This document shows, piece by piece, positions 1-12,700 of a stretch of 64,000 nucleotides of DNA. The number at the start of each line of letters is the position of its first letter. Position 1 is the first letter of the stretch. The notes beneath the pieces were generated by a model. It saw only the letters and a list, made by a program, of their open reading frames with translations, had not been told where the DNA came from and did no database searches. A program made the translations under genes and the position numbers. The DNA comes from Baylisascaris procyonis (Eukaryota; Nematoda; Chromadorea; Rhabditida; Ascarididae), in the NCBI GenBank assembly GCA_037389465.1, contig JAZARR010000214.1, forward strand, positions 2,666,001 to 2,730,000. The letters run 5' to 3'.

Positions 1-666
1 AACGCCATCCAATGCTATTGCAGCGTGCTTATAACGAGAAGTATTACTCGTTAATGCACAACTTGAAAGCGTAAAAAATATAATGAGGTCTTGTATGCTT
101 TTCATTTCTTCGATATATTTTTGTCACCGTTAGTATTTTATTGCTCTTCGTGCGACCGCTTGAATTTTTTTCTGTTATATCTGACGTTCACAGTGCTATC
201 AATCGCGTCTGCATTGATTGCTTTTTTGCATTATTCGTGTTGTTGAAATGAAGCAGCAGCCAGAAAAGCAAAGTAGTTGCCTTCAGCGATATGAGATTTT
301 TGATTATATCACATTCATTCTCATCTGAAAAGGACAGAGGATGGGTTGCCTTTCACTTTCGGTGGCCGCTTTCTTTCCTCACCCATCCTCCTTCTCCATC
401 GCTTCCTCCCTCCGTTCCTCCCTCCCCTCCTCCCCGTCTTCGCTTTCTCAACGAGGAAAACAATATTCCGTCATAGACGATGTATCTGCTGTTTTATTGC
501 CTAAAAGAAGTTGGGTATAAGTTACAACTGAATGATTCTCATCTTACAGAAGAGCAGTGTCTGCAAGCCAATATTTATCCAAGGCCACCGTATTGTGCCG
601 ACGTTTCCATTGAATTATCAGTTTTTTGGTTGCGTGTATCAATCCTTGCGTTACTGAACTGCGTCG
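1..666. other. Upstream of tbc-2 first coding exon; no supported gene
   Basis: Contains a strongly pyrimidine-rich stretch at about 362-440 (TCC/CCT runs) whose translation gives proline/serine-rich open frames that look spurious. Part of 480-666 may be 5-prime UTR or promoter of tbc-2, but no clear TATA or initiator element was seen. Confidence 0.4.
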
Positions 667-733
667 ATGGGAATACCGCAACAAGGATGGTATTCAATTG
701 TTGGCTATTTACATATGAAGCCAATCGGAGGAG
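667..733 (+). CDS. tbc-2: tbc-2 exon 1: start codon and first PH strand
   Basis: Reads M-G-I-P-Q-Q-G-W-Y-S-I-V-G-Y-L-H-M-K-P and ends one base into a codon at a GTAAGA donor. G-Y-L-x-x-K-P is the usual first beta strand of a PH domain. An in-frame TGA at 655 with no AG between it and the ATG at 667 makes this ATG the likely start, unless the exon begins at an acceptor just inside (686). The phase fits exon 2 exactly. Confidence 0.65.
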
Positions 734-3700
734 GTAAGAATTGCTTCCGAAAGCTTCATTTGTTTAAAAAATATGGCTTTGCTAATGCATGAATAGCTAA
801 CGTAATGCAGACACCAAATGCAAAAAAAAAAAAAAAAAAATTAAAAATTAAAAAAAAAAATAAAACACAAATTCTATTGACATCTGCTTAAACAAATCGG
901 CGATTTAAACAGTGCATCGTACTTTACTTTTGTGCATCAAAATGATTCTGAATTCATGATAGAGAATCGATGAAGGAAATATTTAACGCAACATTTTTTC
1001 GCTTTTTTTTTTCCTTTGCTGTAGCCATAAATTGGAATAATAATATGGAACAATAAGAGCGGTTCGAAGGTTTTAGAAGGTAACAATTTTTATCAAAGGT
1101 TTTTCAAGCGAGCAGAGATTGTTGTTTGTATAGAAATAATCACACAATGGGTGAAATATTTGATATTGAAAGTTGAAATGCGCTCACCTATGGCTGCTAA
1201 GTCGTCCGTTGAATGTAGCTAGCAGATATGTACAACTCCAACCTAATCTACCGGCTCATTTCATGCTCAGAAACAATGCAATCAGTCTATTTTCTGTAGT
1301 TGTTGGTGCTCAGGCATGAGAACATCAAGTCCACCCGAAGAGGTGTAGAGCGTTGACCAATACCTGTCGTAGGGAAATGAATACTTGCTTTCGGAATGTT
1401 TTCAAGCAGCTACAAAAGACGAATAATTGGCGTTGAAAGCGATGCGTACATGCCGCTGAATAGCTTTGCTTGATTTGTGCAACGCTGCATGATACATTCT
1501 CCTTCTTCCGTTTTCTGGTATTGTCATTGCATAATGTCGATTGTTCATGATTGCTCCATATTGGTGGTTTGCATCTGCATCGCATTTATTAATATCTTCT
1601 CTTGTGTCTCCATCGATTTATACCTCATTGCAATTATTACTTGTTTCATCGATTCCTCAATATCTAATATATTTATATGTGGATGAGGAGGGGTTTCGGG
1701 ATGAAAGAAGAGAAGGGTTCGATGCTACGGAGAGTAGTACCTGAGGAAGGGTCTTGGTTGGAGGGCAACTGAATAAACGAGTTTCTTAAACGAAGTGCAC
1801 CTTTGAGTCATTTTCCGATCACAAACACAAATAAAACCGCTGATGAATATTTTTTGATAATGCTCAGCGAGGAGGTGAAATTTCGTTTAATTTCAGTGGA
1901 TTTATGCCAAAGTTATGTCTAATTTTGTTTGAATTGATTGTGTTTGAATCGTTTGGTGCTTGAGTGGTTTTTGGATATGTGGTAAAATGTTGTTTTTGGT
2001 GTACGTAAGTCTGGGGGAACTAGTATTCGTCACTTCTCAAAAATATCTCTGAGTTTGGTCTTTGATAGTCCCGCTGATTGCTAAGCTGATATCGTCTCTT
2101 AGAGGAGCAAGTGCTTCTTGTTCGATTTCGATGGATTATATTCTAACACCTATTATGATTATCATTTACCAGCATTAGGTATATTTATCTGTCACCCTTT
2201 CAAAAGCGCCTTCGAAACATTTTGGTGTTAAAGTTGATCTGTGAAGTGATAGCATAAGAGAAGCTGATATATTTATAGCGGGTGGATGTGTTGATTGTTC
2301 GAGAGCTCGAAATTCCTTGAATCTTCTAATTTGAAGGCCAATACTTAAAGATCGTGACAGTTTGCCATTCCGTTTTGTTACCTAAGATTCATATTTGAGA
2401 CGTTGTCACATCTCGATCATGGTGCATGTTGCAGTTGGATGACAAGATAAATGTATATGAGTAATAACACTGTTGTTTTGCAGACGCATGATCGACAGAT
2501 ATAGTAGTGTAACAATTTTTTGGTTATGACCATGTAATGCGTCGAATAGAGATGTAATAATAATCGAAACGTCAGCACAAATAATTAGTTCATCTCTACT
2601 CGACGCATTACATGGTCATAACGAAAAAACTGTTATACTTCTACAACGTAAATGTTATTTCAAAGAAATCGTCTGGTTGCTTATTGGCTTCATTAAAAAG
2701 CAGTCACGATGCTTTTTGCACTTTCTATACATTCTTTTAAAAATGCTTTATTGCGACGCCATATCTACATGTATGCATTTAAGCGTGTATATGTGCATAT
2801 ATGTGTGCATCTGTATGAATGCATCTACATGTGTGCATTGTATATGGGGTAGGTACGTATATATGCACGTGCGATTATATGCACATGTGTGTGTCTGTGT
2901 GTGCGCGTCCGTGTGTGTGTATATGTGTACGTATGTATGTACATGTGAACGTCTGTATGTTTGTTAGTTTGAACTTGTGAAGCACAAAAAGCATATACCG
3001 ATAAACGAAATATAATTTTTCTGACCTCCGTACTGAGTACATTCCGAATGACGACATAGGTGATCTGTAGCTATACACTTTGCCGCTTAATATTGATGTA
3101 AGCTGCTGTTGTGATATGAAAGAATCATTATTAAATCATTATTAAACGACTGCAAATTAAATCAAAGCCCTTATGTTTCTAGAATTAAATTTTGCATGTG
3201 AACAATGTGCATTGCTGGCAACATTGCACATCTTGTTGTTGGAAAATCTCATTTGAATATATTTCGAAAATCACCTCAACTTAATTGATCCATTCAATCC
3301 AGTTAAGTCTCATTTCCGATACTCGATAATGAATATTATCTTACATTATGTCATGCGAACCCGAAAATCGGATTTTTGATTAACGTGCCGATGCAGGTCG
3401 ATTCTTTAAGAGAACACAGTTTGCTGCGTTATTTTTTGTCAGTTGGACTGTATAATAACTGAGTGCTCTAACATGCAAAATATCCTCGACCTGAAAGGCT
3501 CTACAAATATTCCAATGTAATGAAGCAATTTACTCATTCCCATAAAATCAAGAATCTATCATTCTCATCTAAAAATTGCTAACAGGATTTAGTGTTTTCT
3601 CACCAGTTTCATATTGCAGTTTTCATAATCGTAAGTTCGACTGAGTGCATAGCATTTCTTCAAATGTTGCCACGAGGATGGTACATCGGGAGGGAAGGAA

Positions 3701-6700
3701 GTTTTTTTCCGGTAGAATTGATAGGCATATCGTAAGGACAGAGCACTTGCAAGGAATGTTCGTGAACAGAGATCGTTTGCTATTTCCGCTTATCATCTGT
3801 AATCTATGAAGCAAGCGATGGGTTACCTCCCTGTTTCAGTTTTTTATCTGAAAGGAGGGTAGGAATTTCGGTTTTGTGAAGCCACATGACTGATGCGTTC
3901 CGTTTTGCAAAGCTTTTATTAAATATGCATTTTTGCTTACAACCTCAAATTTGTACGAGATTTTATTGCCACGCAGTGAGCCGCTAGCAGAACAGAAAGG
4001 GTCGTTTCAACAATTTCGAGTTGATTCGATAGAAGGGGAAAACAGTTTCCCCACTTCCCATAACGAAAAGTGGGGAGAGGAAGAGTGGAAGAAGGAAGGG
4101 GAGGAAGGAAAAAGAGAGGAAAGAGTTGTTACGTTATTTGTGTGTTAAGGTGGTTGATAGTGGTCTCTGTCTTTCTGTGTTTCACTCAGTTAATTTCGTT
4201 TTCACGGCCTTCTACCCTGTCGCCTTTCCTTTCATCTTCTTGTGCGCATCCCATTTTCCGTTCATTACATTACTTTTAAAGTAATGAGAAATATGCTTTT
4301 CTATGTAAAGAAGGGTAACTGTTGGTGTCATGATGCATCCTGTTCATGAGAAAAAACAGACGGTGGATTTGGAAGCATCGGTTTGTCGAATTTGAATATT
4401 TGGAAGGGGATGAGGGGAAGCGAGAGCGGCACATCACTTTTTCTCCAAGGTGCAATAGTATTTGCGCCCTCTGAGTGTTAAAATACGCTTTTTCCTCATT
4501 CAAAATTCCAACCTTGTGAAGAATGTTTACTAAAATTGTGTTGATTATAAATGCGAAATACGTGATTTTCTGTATTATTGCAAAGAAAATGCGTATCAGC
4601 GTGGAGCACATCGTGCCACCCTCTCAGGTTCCTCATTGATTTTTATGGACTGATTCTCTGCAAAAGCGCTTTCAGTGATCAAATAAAAAGTCACAAACTG
4701 TCGCTGAATGTAACTAAACTTCCTAATCCATCTGATAGCCAAACACCTGAAGTAGTCAACAGTTAGAGGTATTAATAACGCATTCTATGCAGAATTCCCT
4801 TCATATGCCCTTATAATTTGTCGACTATGGTGGTATCATTTCGAATTGTTATCATAACACTAAATGTGTTTCTTTAAATCTGATTCTGTTTGTTTTTGAA
4901 AAAAAAATTTCACTGCATACTCAAATGATCAACTGATCTCCATGAAAGAAAAGTGATACTTGTGAAATAAATATGATGAAACTATTTCTTCATTACTCCC
5001 CTTTTTATAAAGACAACATTTCGAACAGTTGAGTTTCGTCCAGTCCACACTTTCGCAGTCAATGTTCTCGCCTATCGCGAAAACGGAGAACCTCTGCCGG
5101 CAAATTTTCCATCTACATCTCGCGGCGCTCTAACAGTAAACAATTGCCACTTTGCAGTTACAGTGCAATATGCATAGCAGATATTAAATTTTGTCACCAG
5201 GCGAAGCGCTCACTTCCCCTAATCCCATGTCGTATGCTCGGAAGAGCGCCTACTCCTGTACTGGCATCGCTTAATGATAAGAGGGTTGTGTCAGAGTATG
5301 ATGGGAGTATATTCTCAGCTCTTATCAGATATCGACATCCCCTTACCCATGAATTCTTCACTGTTTTATGGCAACTGTCGTGAATCAGAATTTGCATCCT
5401 CTCTTCGTGAATCAAATATTCGAAGATCACTTATTTGCAGGTTGTTTAATCGCGCTAAAATATCTTACCTCAAGCCGAAATATGAAACTGAAGTGATTTA
5501 AAATTACTCGTTGCATTGCGCTACTAAAATGTTGCGATAAGCATCCTGTGAAGAGTTCAATTACGAAATAATTCGGCGCAATTCGCGTCTTCAGATGATC
5601 TCTTCAAATTATCTGCGCAGTTTAACAAGCTTTTCATATTTTCCTTGAGCTCATGGTTTATCTCATTGCGGGCGACTTCCTGAAAACCAGGGAATTAACG
5701 GTTGATCCTCTGCTTCTTGATCGAAGTGATGGAGAATGAATGGGGGAAATAAGGGGAATTGGGAGAGGAAACGTTAAGAGGGATGGGAGGTGGGGAGGAG
5801 GGGGAGAGTGGGAATGGTATATAGGAGGTGAGAATTGCTTATGTACCACCCGCGTAAAAAATCTTGCAATGAAGTTATGCTGAGAGTGAGCTTTGCCAGC
5901 GATTTCGACGAGGTGTTTAGACAAAGTTCGTAAATAATTTATCAAGAATGTTGTCGGAACAATGCTTTTGTAAGAGAAGATATTCCTTTTGCAGCATTCT
6001 CGCTTTTGAAACCTCGAAAACGAATGTTCTTCGCTCTTGAGGAGGTCGAAAGCGTGCTCACATTTTTCAAAGATGAGTCGGACTTTATTAAGAAGAAGGA
6101 ACCAGTCGGCATTATTCCTTTGTTGAATGCCGCCTGCACTGTCGCAGAGAGTAGCAGCACTGCTTTCGCTATACAGTAAGAATATCGAATTCTTCATTTA
6201 TAAGTCAACTTTTTTTCATTCGTTTCATTTCGTCATCATCTCATTATTTGAAGTTTTGTCTGAGCATGTTATGTTTCATATTATATTTAAATACGAAACA
6301 TTTCCAGTTAATTCACCATATAAGCTTGAGAGATTAACGTGATGTGCTTCAACTAATCGATCCTTTCTGAAGATTAAAACTACCATCGTTTTTTCACCGA
6401 AATTTTTGTATTGGAATATTTTTCACCGAAATATGGAAGTTTTACTCTTAGTTGGAAGTTAGATTTCAGAATATTTCAGCGCGATGATATGTGTGGAAAG
6501 CCTTTACCAGCATCGGAAATATCGCAATTTTCATAACACACTGCTCAATTAATGATCCCTTAGTAAGTCAGAAAAATTTGTTACCAAAAAATAGTATATT
6601 TTAAGAAGAGCGCAAATTGTTCCTTATTAATTGTTTGATTCAAGATTATATCTGCATCCAGGTAAACCATATCAATATAGTTGATATGTGCACTATTATA

Positions 6701-9700
6701 GCGCTAACGGACGCACATATGGTTTTGATGCGGACAACGAACAAAGTGCAGCACGTTGGATGAATGCACTGCAGAATCGACGGGAGAGCGTCGACCTAAA
6801 CGAGAACATTCGAAAGACAAGTCGTCATTGCAGAAGACGAGTGTCATCTTTCGCACGTTCACGCTCCACTTCCCTTCCTGTGAGTAACTTCCGAGAGAAA
6901 TTTCTATTATAAAGTTACAGAAAATTTTCGATTTAAATTGGCAAAGGGAACGACATATCATTACGGGTGACTGCTTTTTGCTTATGTGAACTGAATGACA
7001 AAAATTTTATTTGTTTGATATCATGGATTTCTAAAGGAAAGTCTGATATAATAAAGAAGTCGCATAATAGCGTACGAAACATATGAGTAATGATAAAACA
7101 AACAACATTAAAATCTAATTCAGCGATGCATATGTGTGGCTCCCTGTTGCATTAAATATTAGTGTTCTATCATATTGCCTACAAACAGAGAAGCATGAGC
7201 ACGATGGCAATCGTACTTCGGTCTCTTCACCGCTGTGAAAACGAAGGATTTAAAGATCTCTCCACTACACAAATGAAAAATAATATTGTTAAGAATAGCG
7301 GCGTAAAGATTTATAGTTTGATGTAAGTAACACTAACATCCTTTACGGTAACCAGTATCGCTTAGGTGCTTTTGTTGTGCGCATCATTGCGATTTCCTGA
7401 AATATATAAGGAAATGCGAAAGAAGGACGGGATAATGTGCGCAGGTTTCACCACACTGAACTTTTACAGCAGTATTGAAACATAAAAGGAAAAATATCTG
7501 CTCATTCTTTCTATACACTTTCACAGATTTCCTTTGAAGAAGCATATAAAATGTTTCTCTTTGGAGGCATGTATCTGTCCGTCTGTCTGTATGTCGAAGG
7601 GTTCAACTTAGAAATCATTGGAGTTGTAGTTACGATAGTTTTCCCATGGTTTCCCATGACGTTGGCTTGAATTCGTCTCTTCATTTTCCGTGTCGATCTG
7701 TCATCTGCGACATCACTTAAAGGCATTTTGAAAATACCAAAAATTTGCCTGCATATCACAACGGTCGGATCATTTAAGCAGCACATAGGAAAACAAATTC
7801 TTCTGTGGGAGGTTTATATGAGGGATCGGAGTAGCTGAAATATGAACGCATTATTCTGCATGTTTTGTTTTTTCTTGGCAATCTGTGAAAGTTATTGGTC
7901 AGACGAGCATTCTGATGCAAAAACGCATGCCATGCTGCTCTTTTGGTCATTTCTGTTATTGCTTTAAGTATTAGAACGGAATTAGGTTTCGAGTTTAGTT
8001 TCCAGCCGTCATGCTTCCTCATCTTGGCTTTCTAGTTTAGAAGTTCAAAACATTAGGCAGAAAGAAATAGGCTCGCGTACATTAGGCAGAAGCACTGCAA
8101 ATGTTTCAAATCTTTTACATGCAAAATATGGAGGTAGGGAGGGTGCATGTTAACACTGGAATGGAGGTACTGACATAAATTTCTTTTTTGGCCAGTCCTT
8201 CTACCACAAATCTTTTACATGCAAAATATTGAGGAAGGGAGGGTGCATGTTAACACTGGAATGGAGGTACTGACATAAATTTCTTTTTTGGCCAGTCCTT
8301 CTACCACAAATCTTTTACATGCAAAATATTGAGGTAGGGAGGGTGCATGTTAACACTGCAATGGAGGTACTGAGATAAATTTCTTTTTTGGCCAGTCCTT
8401 CTACCACAAATCTTTTACATGCAAAATATTGACGTAGGGAGGGTGTATGTTAACACTGGAATGGAGGTACTGACATAAATTTCTTTTTTGGCCAGTCCTT
8501 CTACCACAAATCTTTTACATGCAAAATATTGAGGAAGGGAGGGTGCATGTTAACACTGGAATGGAGGTACTGAGATAAATTTCTTTTTTGGCCAGTCCTT
8601 CTACCACAAATCTTTTACATGCAAAATATTGAGGTAGGGCGGGTGCATGTTAACACTGGAATGGAGGTACTGAGATAAATTTCTTTTTTGGCCAGTCCTT
8701 CTACCACAAATCTTTTACATGCAAAATATTGAGGTAGGGAGGGTGCATGTTAACACTGGAATGGAGGTACTGAGATAAATTTCTTTTTTGGCCAGTCCTT
8801 CTACCACAAATCTTTTACATGCAAAATACTGAGGTAGGGAGGGTGCATGTTAACACTGGAATGGAGGTACTGACATAAATTTCTTTTTTGGCCAGTCCTT
8901 CTACCACAAATCTTTTACATGCAAAATATTGAGGTAGGGAGGGTGTATGTTAACACTGGAATGGAGGTACTGAGATAAATTTCTTTTTTGGCCAGTCCTT
9001 CTACCACAAATCTTTTACATGCAAAATATTGAGGTAGGGAGGGTGCATGTTAACACTGGAATGGAGGTACTGACATAAATTTCTTTTTTGGCCAGTCCTT
9101 CTACCACAAATCTTTTACATGCAAAATATTGAGGTAGGGAGGGTGCATGTTAACACTGGAATGGAGATACTGAGATAAATTTCTTCTTTGGCCAGTCCTT
9201 CTACCACAAATCTTTTACATGCAAAATATTCCGGTAGGGAGGGTGCATGTTAACACTGGAATGGAGGTACTGAGATAAATTTCTTTTTTGGCCAGTCCTT
9301 CTACCACAAATCTTTTACATGCAAAATATTGAGGAAGGGAGGGTGCATGTTAACACTGGAATGGAGGTACTGACATAAATTTCTTTTTTGGCCAGTCCTT
9401 CTACCACAAATCTTTTACATGCAAAATATTGAGGTAGGGAGGGTGCATGTTAACACTGGAATGGAGGTACTGAGATAAATTTCTTTTTTGGCCAGTCCTT
9501 CTACCACAAATCTTTTACATGCAAAATATTGAGGTAGGGAGGGTGCATGTTAACACTGGAATGGAGGTACTGAGATAAATTTCTTTTTTGGCCAGTCCTT
9601 CTACCACAAATCTTTTACATGCAAAATACTGAGGTAGGGAGGGTGCATGTTAACACTGGAATGGAGGTACTGACATAAATTTCTTTTTTGGCCAGTCCTT

Positions 9701-12700
9701 CTACCACAAATCTTTTACATGCAAAATATTGAGGTAGGGAGGGTGTATGTTAACACTGGAATGGAGGTACTGAGATAAATTTCTTTTTTGGCCAGTCGTT
9801 CTACCACAAATCTTTTACATGCAAAATATTGAGGTAGGGAGGGTGCATGTTAACACTGGAATGGAGGTACTGACATAAATTTCTTTTTTGGCCAGTCCTT
9901 CTACCACAAATCTTTTACATGCAAAATATTGAGGTAGGGAGGGTGCATGTTAACACTGGAATGGAGATACTGAGATAAGTTTCTTTTTTGGCCAGTCCTT
10001 CTACCACAAATCTTTTACATGCAAAATATTCCGGTAGGGAGGGTGCATGTTAACACTGGAATGGAGGTACTGAGATAAATTTCTTTTTTGGCCAGTCCTT
10101 CTACCACAAATCTTTTACATGCAAAATACTGAGGTAGGGAGGGTGCATGTTAACACTGGAATGGAGGTACTGACATAAATTTCTTTTTTGGCCAGTCCTT
10201 CTACCACAAATCTTTTACATGCAAAATATTGAGGTAGGGAGGGTGTATGTTAACACTGGAATGGAGGTACGGAGATAAATTTCTTTTTTGGCCAGCCCTT
10301 CTACCACAAATCTTTTACATGCAAAATATTGAGGTAGGGAGGGTGCATGTTAACACTGGAATGGAGGTACTGACATAAATTTCTTTTTTTTCCAGTCCTT
10401 CTACCACAAATCTTTTACATGCAAAATATTGAGGTAGGGAGGGTGCATGTTAACACTGGAATGGAGATACTGAGATAAATTTCTTCTTTGGCCAGTCCTT
10501 CTACCACAAATCTTTTACATGCAAAATATTCAGGTAGGGAGGGTGCATGTTAACACTGGAATGGAGGTACTGACATAAATTTCTTTTTTGGCCAGTCCTT
10601 CTACCACAAATCTTTTACATGCAAAATATTGAGGTAGGGAGGGTGCATGTTAACACTGGAATGGAGATATTGAGATAAATTTCTTCTTTGGCCAGTCCTT
10701 CTGCCACAAATCTTTTACATGCAAAATATTGAGGTAGGGAGGGTGCATGTTAACACTGGAATGGAGGTACTGACATAAATTTCTTTTTTGGCCAGTCCTT
10801 CTACCACAAATCTTTTACATGCAAAATATTGAGGTAGGGAGGGTGCATGTTAACACTGGAATGGAGGTACTGACATAAATTTCTTTTTTGGCCAGTCCTT
10901 CTACCACAAATCTTTTACATGCAAAATATTGACGTAGGGAGGGTGTATGTTAACACTGGAATGGAGGTACTGAGATAAATTTCTTTTTTGGCCAGTCCTT
11001 CTACCACAAATCTTTTACATGCAAAATATTGAGGTAGGGAGGGTGCATGTTAACACTGGAATGGAGGTACTGACATAAATTTCTTTTTTGGCCAGTCCTT
11101 CTACCACAAATCTTTTACATGCAAAATATTGAGGTAGGGAGGGTGCATGTTAACACTGGAATGGAGATACTGAGATAAATTTCTTCTTTGGCCAGTCCTT
11201 CTACCACAAATCTTTTACATGCAAAATATTGAGGTAGGGAGGGTGCATGTTAACACTGGAATGGAGATACTGAGATAAATTTCTTCTTTGGCCAGTCCTT
11301 CTACCACAAATCTTTTACATGCAAAATATTCAGGTAGGGAGGGTGCATGTTAACACTGGAATGGAGGTACTGACATAAATTTCTTTTTTGGTCAGTCCTT
11401 CTACCACAAATCTTTTACATGCAAAATATTGAGGTAGGGAGGGTGCATGTTAACACTGGAATGGAGATATTGAGATAAATTTCTTCTTTGGCCAGTCCTT
11501 CTGCCACAAATCTTTTACATGCAAAATATTGAGGTAGGGAGGGTGCATGTTAACACTGGAATGGAGGTACTGACATAAATTTCTTTTTTGGCCAGTCCTT
11601 CTACCACAAATCTTTTGCATGCAAAATATTGAGGTAGGGAGGGTGCATGTTAACACTGGAATGGAGGTACTGACATAAATTTCTTTTTTGGCCAGTCCTT
11701 CTACCACAAATCTTTTACATGCAAAATATTGACGTAGGGAGGGTGTATGTTAACACTGGAATGGAGGTACTGAGATAAATTTCTTTTTTGGCCAGTCCTT
11801 CTACCACAAATCTTTTACATGCAAAATATTGAGGTAGGGAGGGTGCATGTTAACACTGGAATGGAGGTACTGACATAAATTTCTTTTTTGGCCAGTCCTT
11901 CTACCACAAATCTTTTACGTGCAAAATATTGAGGTAGGGAGGGTGCATGTTAACACTGGAATGGAGATACTGAGATAAATTTCTTCTTTGGCCAGTCCTT
12001 CTACCACAAATCTTTTACATGCAAAATATTCAGGTAGGGAGGGTGCATGTTAACACTGGAATGGAGGTACTGACATAAATTTCTTTTTTGGCCAGTCCTT
12101 CTACCACAAATCTTTTACATGCAAAATATTGAGGTAGGGAAGGTGCATGTTAACACTGGAATGGAGATATTGAGATAAATTTCTTCTTTGGCCAGTCCTT
12201 CTGCCACAAATCTTTTACATGCAAAATATTGAGGTAGGCAGGGTGCATGTTAACACTGGAATGGAGGTACTGAGATAAATTTCTTTTTTGGCCAGTCCTT
12301 CTACCACAAATCTTTTACATGCAAAATATTGAGGTAGGGAGGGTGCATGTTAACACTGGAATGGAGGTACTGAGATAAATTTCTTTTTTGGCCAGTCCTT
12401 CTACCACAAATCTTTTACATGCAAAATATTGAGGTAGGGAGGGTGCATGTCAACACTGGAATGGAGGTACTGAGATAAATTTCTTTTTTGGCCAGTCCTT
12501 CTACCACAAATCTTTTACATGCAAAATATTGAGGTAGGGAGGGTGCATGTTAACACTGGAATGGAGGTACTGAGATAAATTTCTTTTTTGGCCAGTCCTT
12601 CTGCCACAAATCTTCTACATAGCTATTCCAGAAAACAAAAAACGTTGTTTAACGACGCCATTTATTTTCCTTCACGCCGATTCGTTATGAGAAGCGAATG

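Larger units (their letters stand above)
734..5994 (+). other. tbc-2 intron 1 (5.3 kb)
   Basis: Bounded by exons whose phases match. It holds an A-run at 823-860, an inverted repeat (2504-2644), an alternating purine/pyrimidine tract (about 2765-2965), a purine tract (about 4060-4130) and a G-rich tract (about 5735-5815). A short open stretch at 5020-5380 was examined and not accepted as coding. Confidence 0.6.

Noticed and set aside
291..476. Proline/serine-rich open frame at the left end
   Set aside because: Produced by a pyrimidine-rich low-complexity stretch.
2677..2967. Cysteine/valine-rich 96-codon frame
   Set aside because: Half of it is the alternating TG/CA tract; typical artefact of such repeats.
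5020..5383. Possible pair of coding exons in intron 1 (reading RTVEFRPVHTF and later APTPVLASLNDKR) joined by a 44-bp intron
   Set aside because: Phases can be made to fit, but the complete PH domain is already encoded by 667-733, 5995-6175 and 6702-6879, and the segment shows no family resemblance.
5658..6197. 179-codon open frame on the - strand
   Set aside because: It overlaps PH exon 2 on the opposite strand and reads low-complexity proline/histidine/serine over the purine tract; no splice or homology support.
11450..11707. Antisense open frame of 85 codons with internal peptide repeats in the satellite
   Set aside because: It is the 100-bp unit read through nearly three copies; 100 is not a multiple of 3 and other units close the frame. 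No start context or homology.
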